DNA of 64,000 nucleotides. Source: Allodiplogaster sudhausi. Its lineage: Eukaryota > Nematoda > Chromadorea > Rhabditida > Diplogasteridae. The stretch is taken from assembly GCA_945643635.1 (NCBI GenBank), contig CALZFC010000035.1, positions 62,001-126,000 on the forward strand, in the 5' to 3' direction. Every line of letters starts with the position of its first letter. Position 1 is the first letter of the stretch. The position numbers were made by a program, and so were the translations under genes. The notes beneath the pieces are model-generated. The model ran no database searches, had not been told where the DNA came from, and saw only the letters and a list, made by a program, of their open reading frames with translations. Of the stretch, positions 24,559 to 36,349 are shown in pieces.

Positions 24559-25020
24559 ATGATGGAGGTCCTGCATAAGCAACTTGCAAGAACAACATCC
24601 GCTCTTCCAACGACCACAGGGCATGAACTCAAAACATCCGACTTTTGGACAGTTGCTATAACAAGAGGTTAGCTACGAAGAATGTCACCTATGCTTTGTC
24701 TTATAAGACCTACATATAAGCAAAACTTTTATCATTTCGGGTGAATAGAAGGAAACACATATATTTGTTTGAATTATTAATTAAATGCGGTCAGACTAAT
24801 TGAATGGCATACGTGTTAGTTTTGAAGGGAACGCAACATGAATCAAATATGAAGCATGACTCTGCAGTTCACCGCCATTGATGACTACGGATGTCTCAGA
24901 ATTCGACACTTTGAATGTCACCGATTTCGCGTCTTCGGATGTCACCGACGTCAAGACAGCGGATATTATCGAAGTCGTCTATTCGAGACCGGCTGCTGTT
25001 TCCTCTGAGAAGTCAGATTG
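24559..25020 (+). pseudogene. Stalk exons of receptor-like copy 1, beyond its stop codon
   Basis: The exon 24559-24651 (phase 0 both ends, 31 aa, MMEVLHKQLARTTSALPTTT at its start) follows acceptor CAACCTAG and ends at a GTTGCT donor. The matching exon at 35473 (-) has the same borders. A second exon from 24870 after CTCTGCAG reads SPPLMTTDVSEFDTLNVTDF and continues DVTDVKTADIIEVV, then SSEKSD and a stop. These are Ser/Thr/Asp-rich, as in mucin-like stalks, with internal repeats of a GATGTCACCGA word. The array unit at 1-9395 carries a shorter form of the second exon. No membrane-anchor exon follows in this copy. Confidence 0.5.
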
Positions 25021-26239
25021 ATATAATAAGATAACATTAAGTTATAATTAGTTTATTTCCTCGTTAAAGCAATGTAACGACGAATCTTCCAATTTTGACT
25101 CTGAAATCAATTATCTATATTTCTTGTGGAAAACAAGTTTTTTCTCCTATCTTTTCCTACCTCGACTCAATCAATGACTTTAGTACGCCTGCTTTAAATC
25201 CGAATTTGGGCTCCATCTTTACATTTTCGGTATCAGCTATCGAAGAAGTTTTTCTAGCCGTATCTAAACGATATTTGTATATATATTTGTCCGTATTAAT
25301 CACTTCTTTTATATGTTCAAATTATTCCTTTTTTATGTATTTTTTCCAGTTGTTCTGAGTTGGCGTCATTCTTCGCTGTTGCAGTTGTCATTTCTCTGTA
25401 TGCCCTTTACCCTTTGGCCTACAAAACCTACATATTGCTACGGTCGTAAAGATGAATAAAGAGTCATTATCCGTATGAGACAGAGTAGAACATGCATAAT
25501 ATTTCGAGGGGATACTGGGCGGTTATATTCATATAAATACATATATTTATGATTGTGCCGAAATTTCTGGAAGACTCTGGAAGTCCGTTTTGAGCGATTG
25601 ATCAAGCAGCTCAATGGCAAATAATCTAATAATAAAGGAGCAAGGATGTAAAAAATAATACCAAGGCTTACTTGAGAAATTGAGAGCGAAAGAAGAACAC
25701 CAGAGAGATGGAGACGGAGTATGCGAAAGAAAAGATGATGCAGAGAGGGAGGGACTGAGCAGACAGATCATTACATCCTCAACATCCTCGACGAGTCTCC
25801 TGTTTATGCATTTTTCACTGACAATGGGCAGCTCTATTTCTTCCTCGAATCGCATCATCACGTTCACTGTTCGCTTACTTTTCTCTTTATCTGTCTCCTT
25901 CTCTATAACTCCCTCTCTTTCTCTCAGTATCTTTCTTTCCCTTCTTAATCTATTTACTTCATTCTCATTCAAATTATGCTATTATGCTCTCACTCATATA
26001 TCGTTAGAAAACATAAAATTGTTTTCTTCTTTTGCAACGTTTAGAAAACTCTGACCATAAGGTTTATAGCATTAAATGTAGTAATTTTTCATCAACATGA
26101 GAGTAAGAAGAAAGTATACTAAAATAGAATAGAGCAACTATTTATAAATACAAAACAAATTGGCGTTTCAGAAGATCTCACAGGTGCTAGTGAGCGAATA
26201 AAAAGCAACTGTTGTCATGGAATTTGAGCATCGAAAAAG

Positions 26240-27310
26240 GCTGTATATCTACACTTCGCTTGTACGGCATGTCGTCAATGCCAGCTCGCGCTCCCGCTTG
26301 CCAAAGTAGTTTGGAGGGGCGCACGTCTGCATGGGGATCAGAAAAAAAATGCCTGAATTGTCACTTTGAATGAATGAAGGATTAGGGCTTCTAAATAAAA
26401 GATAATTTGTAGTTAACTGCATCCTAATTAGGAGATACTAATTAAGACATTGACTACTTCATAGTTGGCTTACAGAAAGTGTGCCGTGTTGAACGTGGAG
26501 GCCGACCATCTCACTATCATTGGGCGAGCCACGGTGACCGCTGCTGCGGCGGCAGCGGTGGACAACGCGCTCGAAGCGGCGAGTAGGAGGACTGTTGTTC
26601 GTCTTCTGAATTAAAAAAAAAAGCGCAGAGAGGAAAGAGATAGGGTAGAGGAATATAAAGAGAGAAAATGTGAGAGGCAGAGAGGACAGAGATGGAGGGT
26701 AAAATATCGACCTTCGTGCTTGCCTTCATCTCATTGCCCTGTCCCTCACACTCGCTTCCTACATTCTCTTTCTCTGACTCGCACTCTCTGCATCTCTCTT
26801 TTTCGCTATCACGTCTCCCATCAAACTCACCCTGCGTGATTTTCCACTTCTTTTTGTGCCTCTGATCAATCTGCTATGACACCATAGTAAATGTGGAAAG
26901 AAAGGAGCAATTTATCGATAAAAATGGAAGCGCCCGAAGCAGAGTTGGTGCTTGTTGTGTTGTCTTCTTGGCCAGTGGAACGTCGTAATCTGATTCAGAG
27001 ACGGTGATGGAGAGCGGAGTGTACAGACGGCGAGGGGGTGCAAGAGTGGCTGCGTGCTTCGCAGTGGCAGTGCAATCGGTCAGGCCGTTGGGGAGGCGAA
27101 TCTTAGAGGAGCTTGAAACTCAACAGTAATATATATTTGCGATGAAATCGTCATGTTTTTTTCTGCATAATAATTTATAAAAAATAAATAAGTGGATTCG
27201 TCAGAGATCGCTTGGCCTGAAGATCTTCTTTGCCCGATCGCACTTATGCTGCATAGGGCCGATCGTCTTTCTCGGACTCTCAAACTCAAAGAGCGATTCT
27301 GGAATTAGAA
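26240..27310 (-). pseudogene. Broken copy of the 37.8-40.8 kb membrane-protein family
   Basis: In sense order: ESPRKTIGPMQHKCDRAKK (about 27290-27210), IRLPNGLTDCTATAKHAATL with APPRRLYTPLSITVSESD (27100-26950), RRFERVVHRCRR with GLHVQHGTLS (26600-26470), and the last exon QTCAPPNYFGKRERE ending TSEV (26330-26250). The gene at 37.8-40.8 kb has the same exons in the same order. The exon coding its membrane helix (IIGFIAFFIAGNILVICII, 38.31-38.23 kb) and about 560 bases around it are missing: the sequence jumps from the equivalent of 38.2 to 38.8 kb near 26715. The donor after the first exon is also altered from GT to CT. Loss of the helix exon makes a functional product unlikely. Confidence 0.6.
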
Positions 27311-28040
27311 ACAAGTCAGAGTTTACTATCGAAGCGTTAGAAGATATGAAGGCAACGGGACAGCTCTCTCTTTGGACAGGACGCTCTCTCTTCCGTCTGT
27401 ATCCAACTTATAAGTTGGATGATTAGAATTCTAGAAAAGACCATTCTTGCGGAGCCATTAAAGTGTGAGAATATTGGCGCTTTTTAATTCCCATGCTCAT
27501 GTTTTGCCGAACACCTCGAATGAGTCTGTCTGTATACGACGTGGGATAATGTTTCCTTTAAATAGGCTGTGATACACAGTTTTGGCTCTTAAAGCTGTTT
27601 TTCGCACTCACTTCGCTCAACTATCTGTCCGGTATTTGGTTGGCTCCTCCGAGACTCCCTGCATCTTCTCAAGGCTCCATCTCTCGCCCAATGTTGCTTC
27701 TCAGGACTTGCTTCATTCTGCTGGTATTCCTAGGTATTTCTACCACCTCGCAACTGGAGGTTAGGAACAATTGACAGCAGAACAATAAAGAAATAATGTT
27801 ACAATGTATGTAACTATTTTAGTTGTTAAATTTTCTTTGATATACCAAAGTCTAAGAAAAAAAAAGAAAATTTTAATTTTAAATTTATCGTCTATTAATA
27901 TTTGAATTAATTCAGATCACCTGCTACGACTGGAACAGCGGCATGGAAATCAAGTTGTCATGTCGCAATAGACACCCTATCTATGATTATCGATACTGCT
28001 GGCACCAATTTGGGGGTTCACGCAGTGTCGAACAGACCTG

Positions 28041-29382
28041 CCGCGCCTTTAATCTGTCTAAAGTTTGAAACATGTTCAAAACAATCTTGTTTACAACATG
28101 TTCGAAACAAAAGAATTGGCAGTGTTCCAGCCTATCTTAATACACATGGGTTCCAAACATGTATCCAGCTTGTGATCACTTTATCGCTTGTGTGGACTTC
28201 CTGTTTCGAAGTTCTGAAGTGGTCACTTGGTCAGAACAAGCACGAAAATGTAGAGACAACGCAAAGAAGGAGACGCAGGTTGTGGCGAGCAAAAGCTGCT
28301 CCGGTGTGCTTTTGCTCGTCACCAACGAAATAGCACAGGGCAGAGAAAAAAGAGGTCGCCACTCGCTGCCTGCCCCCCCCCCTCTGCCCCCTTCGAGCCT
28401 GCGACACGCGAGATCGCCGAGCCCGCGGAAGCACCGCCCCACTCGCTCATTGGCCCATTTCAGGATTCGACCAATAGCGAGCGAGCCAGGTAGCGGCGCG
28501 GCCGCGTTGCGTATCTTGGCAAGTTGTCAAACGGTATCAAGAGATGCAGCCATATGTGCACACAAGCTATTCAAAAATATAATTAAAAATAGAGAGAGAG
28601 CAAAAGAGCCGCCTCTCTCTATGGTGTTCGATGCAGCAGAGAAAGGCGGTTCTTCTGATGTATCTTACGTAGTTAAAGGACAACGTTAAAGTGTCTCTCT
28701 CGCAGCTTGGCAAGCTGCCAAACGCCATGAAGACATGCAGCCATATGTAATCAAAAGCCTTTTATTTAGCATAAAACAGTTGGAGAGAGCTCGGAAGTTG
28801 CGTCTCTCTCTCTACCCTACCTTTTTCTACATAGAAAGGCGAACTTTTTGAGCTATTTAATGTTGTGTAAAAGTAAGTTTGAACGATTACACTTTAAAAA
28901 GAAGTTTCCTCATCCGAAGTCTGAGAAAAAAATATGCCCCAATTGTTTGCATTTCTTTTGAGAAAACCACTTAGAGAGAGCTAAGGTGTTGCGTCTCTCT
29001 CTATCTTTCCTTTTTTTTAAGAAACAGGCGGTTTTTTTATGTGCAGTAGAGCCGGGATACAAGCTTCAGCTTCTTGTTAAAATGTATTCTCGTTCATTGT
29101 CAAGTAGAAGAAAATATGTTGTTTTCCGATAGGGCAAAGATTGTGTGCTGCTCCTGCTGGGCCGTTCCCAAGTAGCAGCGTGGTCTCGTGGGTAGCGTGA
29201 CTGCGTTGCAGTTTGCAAGTCTAGGGTTCGAATCCCCGTGCTAACAAAACATTTGCAGAGGTTTGTTAGAATGTGATGAGCTCCGAATGTTGCCAGCTTG
29301 TTCTCAGCCTGTGACAACAACGCCAATGTTGCGAACAAGAGTTCCGAACATATTTCAAACTTTGGACAGATTAAACGCGCGG
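28041..29382. mobile_element. 1342 bp inverted-repeat element, probably a non-autonomous DNA transposon
   Basis: The left end 28041-28077 and the reverse complement of 29346-29382 agree at 34 of 37 positions, both starting CCGCGC and containing TTTAATCTGTC. Weaker similarity continues inward for about 30 bases. The flanks share CTG (28038-28040 and 29383-29385), consistent with a 3 bp target duplication. The element sits in exon 2 of receptor-like copy 2. Inside are a diverged internal repeat (CTTGGCAAG ... ATGCAGCCATATGT at about 28518 and 28707), GA/CT hairpin words and a tRNA-like segment at 29171-29248. No transposase-like reading frame is present. Superfamily is not assigned. Confidence 0.78.
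29171..29248 (+). repeat. tRNA-like (SINE-type) segment
   Basis: It contains a perfect B-box, GGTTCGAATCC, and a near A-box, TGGTCTCGTGGGTAG, at tRNA spacing. The anticodon stem does not close on a 7-base loop and the acceptor ends pair poorly, so it is read as a tRNA-derived repeat head or dead tRNA rather than a working tRNA gene. Confidence 0.6.
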
Positions 29383-29659
29383 CTGTTTCTCTCAAGACAA
29401 TAACCGTGATTGGAGTGGGCGATTTCCGAATTGCTATTTATGTTAGAATTGAATGTAAATGTTTAGATAGATTTTTTTCTCCCTACTCTTTCACAATATT
29501 TTATTGTATGTTTGAGCCCATGACTACGACAAGTCTTATTTTATTTTATATTTTAGAGTGGAAGAACGGCGAATTCCAGCGACTTTCCTGCGTATGTGGA
29601 GACAGCATGTCCGGAGGGGATTCGCTGCTAAATTTGTATTCGATCCCTGATCACGGCGA

Positions 29660-30561
29660 AGCAGCTGAGGAGGGCACAGAGCACGAGCAGAATGACAGAC
29701 TCCCAGCCTTGCAAGGCCGGAGTGTGACGGAGGAACTGGAGTGAGGGGAAGAAGGAGAGAGAGAGAGATAGAGAGTGAGAAAGCGAGAGAATCAGAAAGA
29801 GAGAACGAGAGAGAGAGAGATAGAGAGCGAAGAAGAAGAGGTTATATATGTAAATACATATGTACTTATATATATATCGAACAATGATTGAAGAAGAGAG
29901 AAAACGGTACAAGTGGAAAGACAAAAAATTGACTGACTGACCAAATTCGTTTCAAGCGCCGTGATGAAATAGCCGGCAAGGCAGCCAATTATTACCTTAA
30001 AACGAAATAGAGCTCATTTCTAGAAAAGTAAATGTTGCAACTAAAAACACTTTTCTTCAAAAGTATAAGGCAGGCTTTACTTTGTAGTGAAGAAAAAGGG
30101 GAACTAATTAGACAACGAAGTTTTCTTTATTTGTTGACCTCGTTAGATTTCTTCGTGCGGTCCACAAAGGCGCCGGCAGCGATGGAAGAGGCTCCGCCGA
30201 CGAGAGCCGAGAGTGCCATTAGGTTGGGAGGCAGTTCATTCTAAAGTTGTGTTCTTAACGAAAAGCTATTTTCTTTAGCGGGATACATATAAACTAGACT
30301 AATAATATGTACATAGATTGCGATTGCTGCAGACTGAATGAATTTGCTTGCTGACCGGGTAGCCCATTTGTGAGCTGAAGTCATCATCGAAGATGAGAAA
30401 GAAGCCCCATTGGAGAGAGAAGGTCAGCGAGAAGATGAGGAGGACCACCCAGAACTGGCGAGTTCTGTACGCAGATCTCAGACATTGGAAGTGGAAGAGT
30501 CAAGCGAGAAAGAGAGAGAAAGAGGAGAAAGCGATAGAGGGAGAGAGAGGACGAGAGGGAA

Positions 30562-30597
<36 letters not shown>

Positions 30598-31300
30598 GAG
30601 AAAGTGCAACCTTAAAATAATAGAGGGAGAAAATACTGACTTAAATACGAAGACTATGGTTGGAAGGAAGTCTGGAGAGAGAGAGAGAGGGAGAGAGGGA
30701 GGGAGAGAACAGAGCGAGAAAGTGAGAGAGAGAGCGAGAGAGAAAGGGAGAGAGGTACTGTATTATATCAAATTGTACAAAGTAGTTGAAAAACTGGGCA
30801 AACCAGCTTGAAGAAATCCCACGAGGAAGGCATTATATCTCCATTAATCATCAACGCCGACAAGATTGAGCCGGCAGCGAAGCCGAATGGATTCGCTTCA
30901 CAATAATATCATATACTTTTTTTTGTAATAATAATATAAAGAAAGTTAAAAAAAACAATGATATAGCTTCTAAAGAAAACGCCGCTAACCAGCCAAAGAG
31001 AGCGCATTAGCGAGAGCGCGCTGATCTGCAGGGAACCAAAGTACGGCGACCTTGGGAGAGAGGACGAGGAAGAATGGCGTGGCAGAGGCAGCGACGATCG
31101 AGCCTGGCAATGGCACAGCGAAGTCATTCTCAGACAATCATAACTAATGAGGACACGGGACACGTCAAAGTTGCTCTTCATAATACAATGGAGAAGGCCC
31201 TCGCGAATGTGGAAGTCGAAGCCTGGCAAGGAAGAGAGCGCGCGTACCAGGGCACCTGCCAAGTTCAGCGAGGCACCCGCCAGCACCTGTATGGGATGGG

Positions 31301-31336
<36 letters not shown>

Positions 31337-31477
31337 AGAGATGGAGAGAGAGAGAGAGAGATGGAGAGCAGAGATATGGTGGTAAAGAAAGAGCGAAAGT
31401 GGGAGAGACGGAGGAAGATAGAAAGGAAAATATAGGGTGGAAGAGAAAGAGAGAGGGATGGAAAGAAGAAATGAATA

Positions 31478-31556
<79 letters not shown>

Positions 31557-32512
31557 GAAGGAGAGATAGAGAGAGATAGAGGGGGAAAGAGAAGTGAAGA
31601 CACAAAAAGAAGCATACCGAAGGTTTGATGCCATAGCGATCCGTCACGAACATTCCAACGATGCCGAGTGTCAGTCCCATTATCTACAGTTCGGAATAAC
31701 TTTTTAAAGTATTTAAAATTACTATTTTGGACTTTGAATGCTACATTGAGTCAAGATTCTTCCACGAAGGTATAACAATAATATTTTTTTTTTATAAAAT
31801 AAACCTGGAAAATTTGATTGGTTCGAATGCCAATTTGGCATGAGCCGTCTTCTGATTCAAGTCCGCAGAAAAAGCGAGAAGAGGCACTGGAGAGCGACGT
31901 GTACGCTTTCCAAATCTGAGATAGAGAATGTGAGAGAGAAAATTGAAGTGAGAGAAAGAAAAGGGTGATAAGCAAAAATTTAGCTCTTTTTTTTGCGCAG
32001 CGTTGCTGAAGCATGAACATTCATTTTGTGGTTTCATAAGAGATGGAAATGGAATGCAGCGGGTTGAGAAAGAGGACGAAGATCAAAAGCAGTAAAAATA
32101 GCGAGAGTGAAAATGGCAAATAGGCGATTGGCCAGCTGACTGTGGCATTGGAGAACGCGAGTAGAGACACGATAGAGAGGATGAGCCATCTAAAGGAGAG
32201 ATAGAGAGAGAGAGAGTGGATAGAAAGAGGAGAGAAATAAAGAAATATGAGAGATTCAAAGAAGAAGAGAGAGATAAAGGGAATAGATAGATATCCTGAA
32301 TAGAGAGAAGGGTATATGACTACATGCAAAATAATAGCGATGACTACAAACCAGTGTAGCATTAGCCAGTAAAAAAAACTAAAGAGGAACCTCTGCGGGT
32401 AGACCTTGTAGACAGCAACTTCGGTTGGTTGTGCCCGAGAGGACGTCCTTCCCGGCGAAAACGAATCAGCGACCGACGCCATCGTTGACATGTCGGGGAG
32501 TGTCTGGCGCAA
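29660..32512 (-). CDS. SLC49-like (FLVCR/DIRC2 group) major-facilitator transporter
   Basis: Exon 1 (32512-32391) ends VYPQR and joins in phase to exon 2 (from 32189), giving VYPQRWLILSIVSLLAFSNA, the signature first helix of the SLC49 group. Further exons: about 31920-31805 (SEDGSCQIGIRTNQIFQ), 31680-31610 (GLTLGIVGMFVTDRYGIKPS), 31285-31165 (LAGASLNLAGALVRALSS), 31110-30990 (PLPGSIVAASATPFFLVLSP, then WFPADQRALANALSLAG), 30900-30815 (ANPFGFAAGSILSALM), 30480-30365 (FWVVLLIFSLTFSLQWGFFL), 30240-30150 (LSALVGGASSIAAGAFVDRT), about 29990-29945 and a last hydrophobic stretch near 29700. The GASLNLAGALVR and WFPADQR motifs are typical of the family, which moves heme, choline or pyridoxine-type solutes. 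The N-terminal ATG is inferred. The 3' end abuts the truncated receptor-like copy 2, so the terminal exon may be lost or replaced. Confidence 0.8.
31270..31575 (+). repeat. (GA)n, (TA)n and GA-rich intron repeats
   Basis: GA tracts at 31300-31370 and 31522-31575 flank a (TA) run of about 22 units at 31478-31522. All lie in an intron of the transporter gene; the long Leu/Ser/Tyr-Ile frames across them are not genes. Confidence 0.95.
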
Positions 32513-32519
32513 CTGTTGA

Positions 32520-33980
32520 ACGACCCTGCCGCCGTAGTAAAGTGTCGCCTTTTAGGGGCAATCTTGAGGTTGATAACCATGATGAGGGTAATACAATTAA
32601 ATTAACGCGCTTAGCTTTACCAAGACATTCGTCTGACAATGAGAGAAGTAACGAGCCTGACAATGTGGAACACCAACAAGTGCTCCAAAGGCAGGAGATG
32701 ATTCTTTTATGATTCCATACACTGCCGCCTTTGGCGGTGAACGATCAAAGGTAAAAACGTTTGTCCCTATGCGCATTGACATCATCATTCTACATACATA
32801 TATGAGGTTGCCCTCGTCTCCAAGCATTATCGCCCTCTCTCTCGCTCTTCTTGTACCCACACAAAAATCAACACTTTACAACGGCGACTGAGGAAAAAGT
32901 AAAGAGAGAGAGAGAATGATGGACAGATGAAGAGAGACATAGAGCAAAAGAGAGAGAGAAAGTCGAATAGCACAGAGAGAGAGAGAGAAAGAGAGAGAAA
33001 AAGAGGGAGAGATAGTGAATAATTTGTGAGAAATGTTTCCAATTCCATTCCAGAAATAAGCGGAATAAAATAAAAAGAAGATAAATGGGGAAAGTAAAAA
33101 AAATGTCGGATTGAAGCTGAGGTGAAGCAAATGGAATGGGACTTCTTTGCTGGTAAACGCTATTTCTGGATTCAGAAAACAATTCTTCAGGGAAAAAGGG
33201 AGTAGCATTGAAGAAATTAATCATCTGTTTGAGATGAAAGACAAATGACACATTCGAATCAGAAAATGATAATAGTCCATGTTCAGTGAAATAAATGACA
33301 TTCAATATTAGTCGTTCAATGCCGCCCAACATTATGGATCACGAATTCATTGAATACCTTTAATATTTTCTTAATATTCACGCAAATTGTGGCATGTAGA
33401 AGCAAATGTTCGTGTATAGCTTACGTTTACTGAAATGTGAATTTTTTTCTCCACTGAATACATACAAAAATTCTCAAAATGCATCACTGTTTCTGCCAAA
33501 AAATTGAAAATGAGCATCGTGTAGTGAGCTCGAAAAAATTTTGTGAACCACGCGAGTTCACAAAACATTTTCATGGAAGAAACGTTGATTAATTTGATAA
33601 GCGTTGCGTATACTCGGTAGAGAAAAGAATCTGATTTCAGGAAATATAAACATTACATGAAACTTTACTTCTATGGGCCACAATGTGCGAGAATCTTAAG
33701 TATACATTCAAGGCCCCATAATCATGTGTGTGATGGCAGTTGATATTTTCTCTCTCGCCGGATCACGAACCTTCGTGTATGACCATCTGCGTGAACGATG
33801 GAGATGAACACCATATTTGAGACGGGAAGGGAGGTACAAGAAGACTGTTGGGGTGGTATATCTATCGAGGACCCTTCCTGATTGATAACCGTGCGTCAGC
33901 TGCCTTCTAGGCTTATTTCTATCTTCCTTCTTTGTTGTTGGCTTTCTTTCCCTATCATAGAATTATTTGCCATAACAGAT
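32520..33980. other. Interval without a supported gene
   Basis: Reverse-strand frames at 32820-32600 (SPPKAAVYGIIKESS) and 33900-33720 (QLTHGYQSGRVLDRYTTPTV) are open and could be exons of flanking genes, the latter possibly cytoplasmic tail of receptor-like copy 3. Neither has clear partners. GA-rich repeats occur at 32900-33010. Confidence 0.3.
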
Positions 33981-33984
33981 CAGC

Positions 33985-36349
33985 TCTTTTCTCTTTTCAT
34001 AGAAAAACGCTTGTATTTATACATGTATATGTACATATGTATGTATGTATGTATGTAGTGATAAGTCATAGCGTATGGGTTCATTTTACTGTGATGGGCA
34101 TATCGTCTGAGGGTTTTGATTATTGCGCAGACCAGAAGGACGAACACAGACAAGGAAAAGAGGCTGAAGATGGATCCAGCAATCCAGATTGCCTGAAAAC
34201 ATCTTAAAATGTTGGGACACCATCTTTCCATATACTTGTATCGCGAATCGAACATAATTTAGAATTCAATCGAATTAAGTAAAAAATTATATTGTACGAG
34301 AAAGTTGTAATAAATGTCGTAGTCCTTAAATTTGCTTAATATCACATGCTCAATGATGTTGTCACTTACCAGGTTAATCTCGGAGGTCGACGTAGACTTT
34401 TCAGGTTGGTTGGGGGGGGCGACATTTTCATTCTAAACCAGGAATTAAAACGTATTAAGGTAGTTTTTTTCTTCTCATGCTTTCTAACTGACTTCTCAGA
34501 AGTAACAGAAGCCAAACTCGAAAACTTCGATGAAATGCTAAGTGTCGAATTCAGTGACATCCGAAGTCTTCAATGACGGTAAACTGTTGAGTCAGATTCA
34601 TGTTTGATTTATCTTTAAAAAAATGCAGATGTAATTCAAAATTTCGTCAGACCGAATTTAATTAAAGGAAGTATCCGGCGAATAGTTCTACAGTTGCGCT
34701 AGAGACACAGTTTGAATGCGCGCGCTCATAAAGTTGCCTGTCGCTCGGTCGAGAGAGCATGTGAGAGAGGAGGGCGGCTGTGACCTACCGTAGCTAATTC
34801 TCTAACCGGCAGTTTTTACCTTACTATTTCTCAGAATGTAATGGAGGAAAAACGCTCAAACTTTCTGGATATATGTTTTACGCCAAGGTGAACTCATCCA
34901 TATGGAAAAAAAGTTAGGTTAATTATTCCCCGGATACCTCCTTTAATAGTTCAAACGAATATTCATCCGTCAAACTTATTTTCTTCTATTCGTCAGAAAT
35001 CGTAGCAGTTTTGCTTACAGGTCGTATAATATGTATGTGTTATTAGGTGACATTCTTCGTACTGACTTCTCAGAGGTAACATAAGCCGCATTCGAATGGA
35101 CGACTTTGACGATACCCGAAGTCTTGACGTCGATGACATCCGATGTCATCAATGGCGGTGAACTGCAGAGTTGGAGTTCATAGTTGATTTATGTTGCGTA
35201 CACTTCAAAAATAAAGTATAAGCCAGTCAACATTCAGTCTGAAGGAATCTAATTAATAATTCAAACAAATATTCATTCGTCAAAATTGTTTCCTTCTATT
35301 CATCTGTAGCAGTTTTGCTTACAGGTCGTATAATATGTGTAATAAATTCTTCGCACTTAATTTATTGTTTGATAAACTGTCCAAAACTCGGATATTTTGA
35401 ATAAATGTCCTGTGGTCATTGGAAGAACAGATGTTGTCGCTGTTGGAAATCGCTTATGCAAGGCGCTCATCATCTAGGTTGATGAAATCAACTAGTTCCG
35501 TTTTTGTCTTTTCAAAATATCAATTACTGTAAATATTGTATATACTTCGTATTAAATTCCACGTCAGGGACTGGTGGGTGAAGGTATTAACATATTTTCT
35601 AATATAATTCAATTTTAGTAGACTAAAATTCTCGACTGCCGTAAAGGAAAGTGAATAGATCACTGTGTCGACGGCAATAGTTTCTGCGCCATTCTGCTTC
35701 TCTTGGTATTCCATGTGAATAAAGTATTGGATCCGATCGATTGCGTCAGGGATCGAGGACAAATTCAGGCGATAATCCCCTCTGAATGAACCGTCGCCAC
35801 ATGCGCAGGAAAGTCGCTGGAATTCGCCGTTCTTCCACTCTAAAATATAAAATGAAATGAACCGCGTCGTAGTTATTTGCACAATGAAATATTTTAAGAA
35901 AAAAGGAGGGAAAATTCGAAATTGTAATAAACATTCAATAGTGACCCAAATAGCAATTCGGAAATGGCCCTTTCCAATCACGCTGATTTTCTTGCGAGAA
36001 ACACATCTGCTCGACACTGAGTGAACCCTCCAAATTGGTGCCAGCAGTATCGGTAATCAGTCATAGTGACCCCCTTTTTATAGAGACATGGCAACTTGAT
36101 TTCCGTGCCGTTACTCCAGTCGTAGCAGGACACCTGAATGAAGCCAAATAATATAAACGCAGGATAAATTTAAAATTAACTTTCTTTTTAAGACTTTAAT
36201 GCATCAATGAAAATTCAGTAACTTAAATAGTTACTTTGCAACATTATTTCTTTAATGCTCTGATGTCAATTGTTCTCTACCTTCAGTTGCCTGGGCGAAG
36301 ACAGAGTCACGCAGGTCAGCAGAATTAAGCAAGCCTTGAGAAGCAACAT
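33985..36349 (-). pseudogene. Type I receptor-like protein, copy 3: the only copy with ectodomain, stalk and membrane anchor
   Basis: Signal-peptide exon 36349-36281 (MLLLKACLILLTCVTLSSPR), ectodomain exon 36133-35946 (VSCYDWSNGTEIKLPC, YRYCWHQFGG) and exon 35839-35664 (EWKNGEFQRLSCACGD; 176 nt, the same length as the extended exon of copy 1) are followed by stalk exons. These are the one from 35473 (MMSALHKRFPTATTSVLPMT), 35170-35050 (SPPLMTSDVIDVKTSG) and about 34560-34370, which ends TSTSEINL at GTAAGT. That joins in phase to 34192 (AIWIAGSIFSLFSLSVFVLL, then VCAIIKTLRRYAHHSK), a complete helix with a basic inner flank. Exon 2 has one extra base relative to copies 1 and 2 (near TTTGGAGGG), causing a stop. 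Copy 1 lacks this lesion but has a stop in exon 3, so each copy is broken in a different place. Confidence 0.6.

Larger units (their letters stand above)
27691..29655 (+). pseudogene. Type I receptor-like protein, copy 2, split by an inserted element and cut off at its 3' end
   Basis: The signal-peptide exon 27691-27759 (MLLLRTCFILLVFLGISTTS) and the start of exon 2 at 27916 (ITCYDWNSGMEIKLSC, then YRYCWHQFGGSRSVEQ) are intact. Exon 2 is interrupted at 28041 and resumes at 29383; joining the flanks restores the length seen in the paralog at 36.0 kb. Exon 3 begins at 29557 (EWKNGEFQRLSCVCGD) but its homology stops abruptly after SIPD at about 29655, where the sequence becomes part of the adjoining reverse-strand transporter gene. 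The stalk and anchor are absent. Confidence 0.75.

Noticed and set aside
27080..27289. Arg/Ser-rich frame and its 36846-37073 counterpart as a conserved small protein
   Set aside because: The conserved signal is an exon in a different frame (ESPRKTIG...), and the counterpart is explained by inverted duplication.
28159..28689. 176-aa forward frame inside the inserted element, considered as a transposase
   Set aside because: Composition is low complexity with a C homopolymer, and no catalytic or DNA-binding motif is visible.
29171..29248. Functional tRNA gene
   Set aside because: Promoter boxes are good but the anticodon stem-loop and acceptor stem do not fold properly.
29066..29395. Reverse-strand 109-aa frame containing GIRTLDLQTA
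   Set aside because: Frames of this type come from the tRNA-like B-box region; the segment lies inside the inverted-repeat element.
30909..31680. Long Ser/Leu-rich frames, and similar ones at 43.5-46.9 kb
   Set aside because: They arise from GA/CT and TA repeats, which are open in several frames. Real exons of transporter or membrane-protein genes sit between the repeats in other frames.
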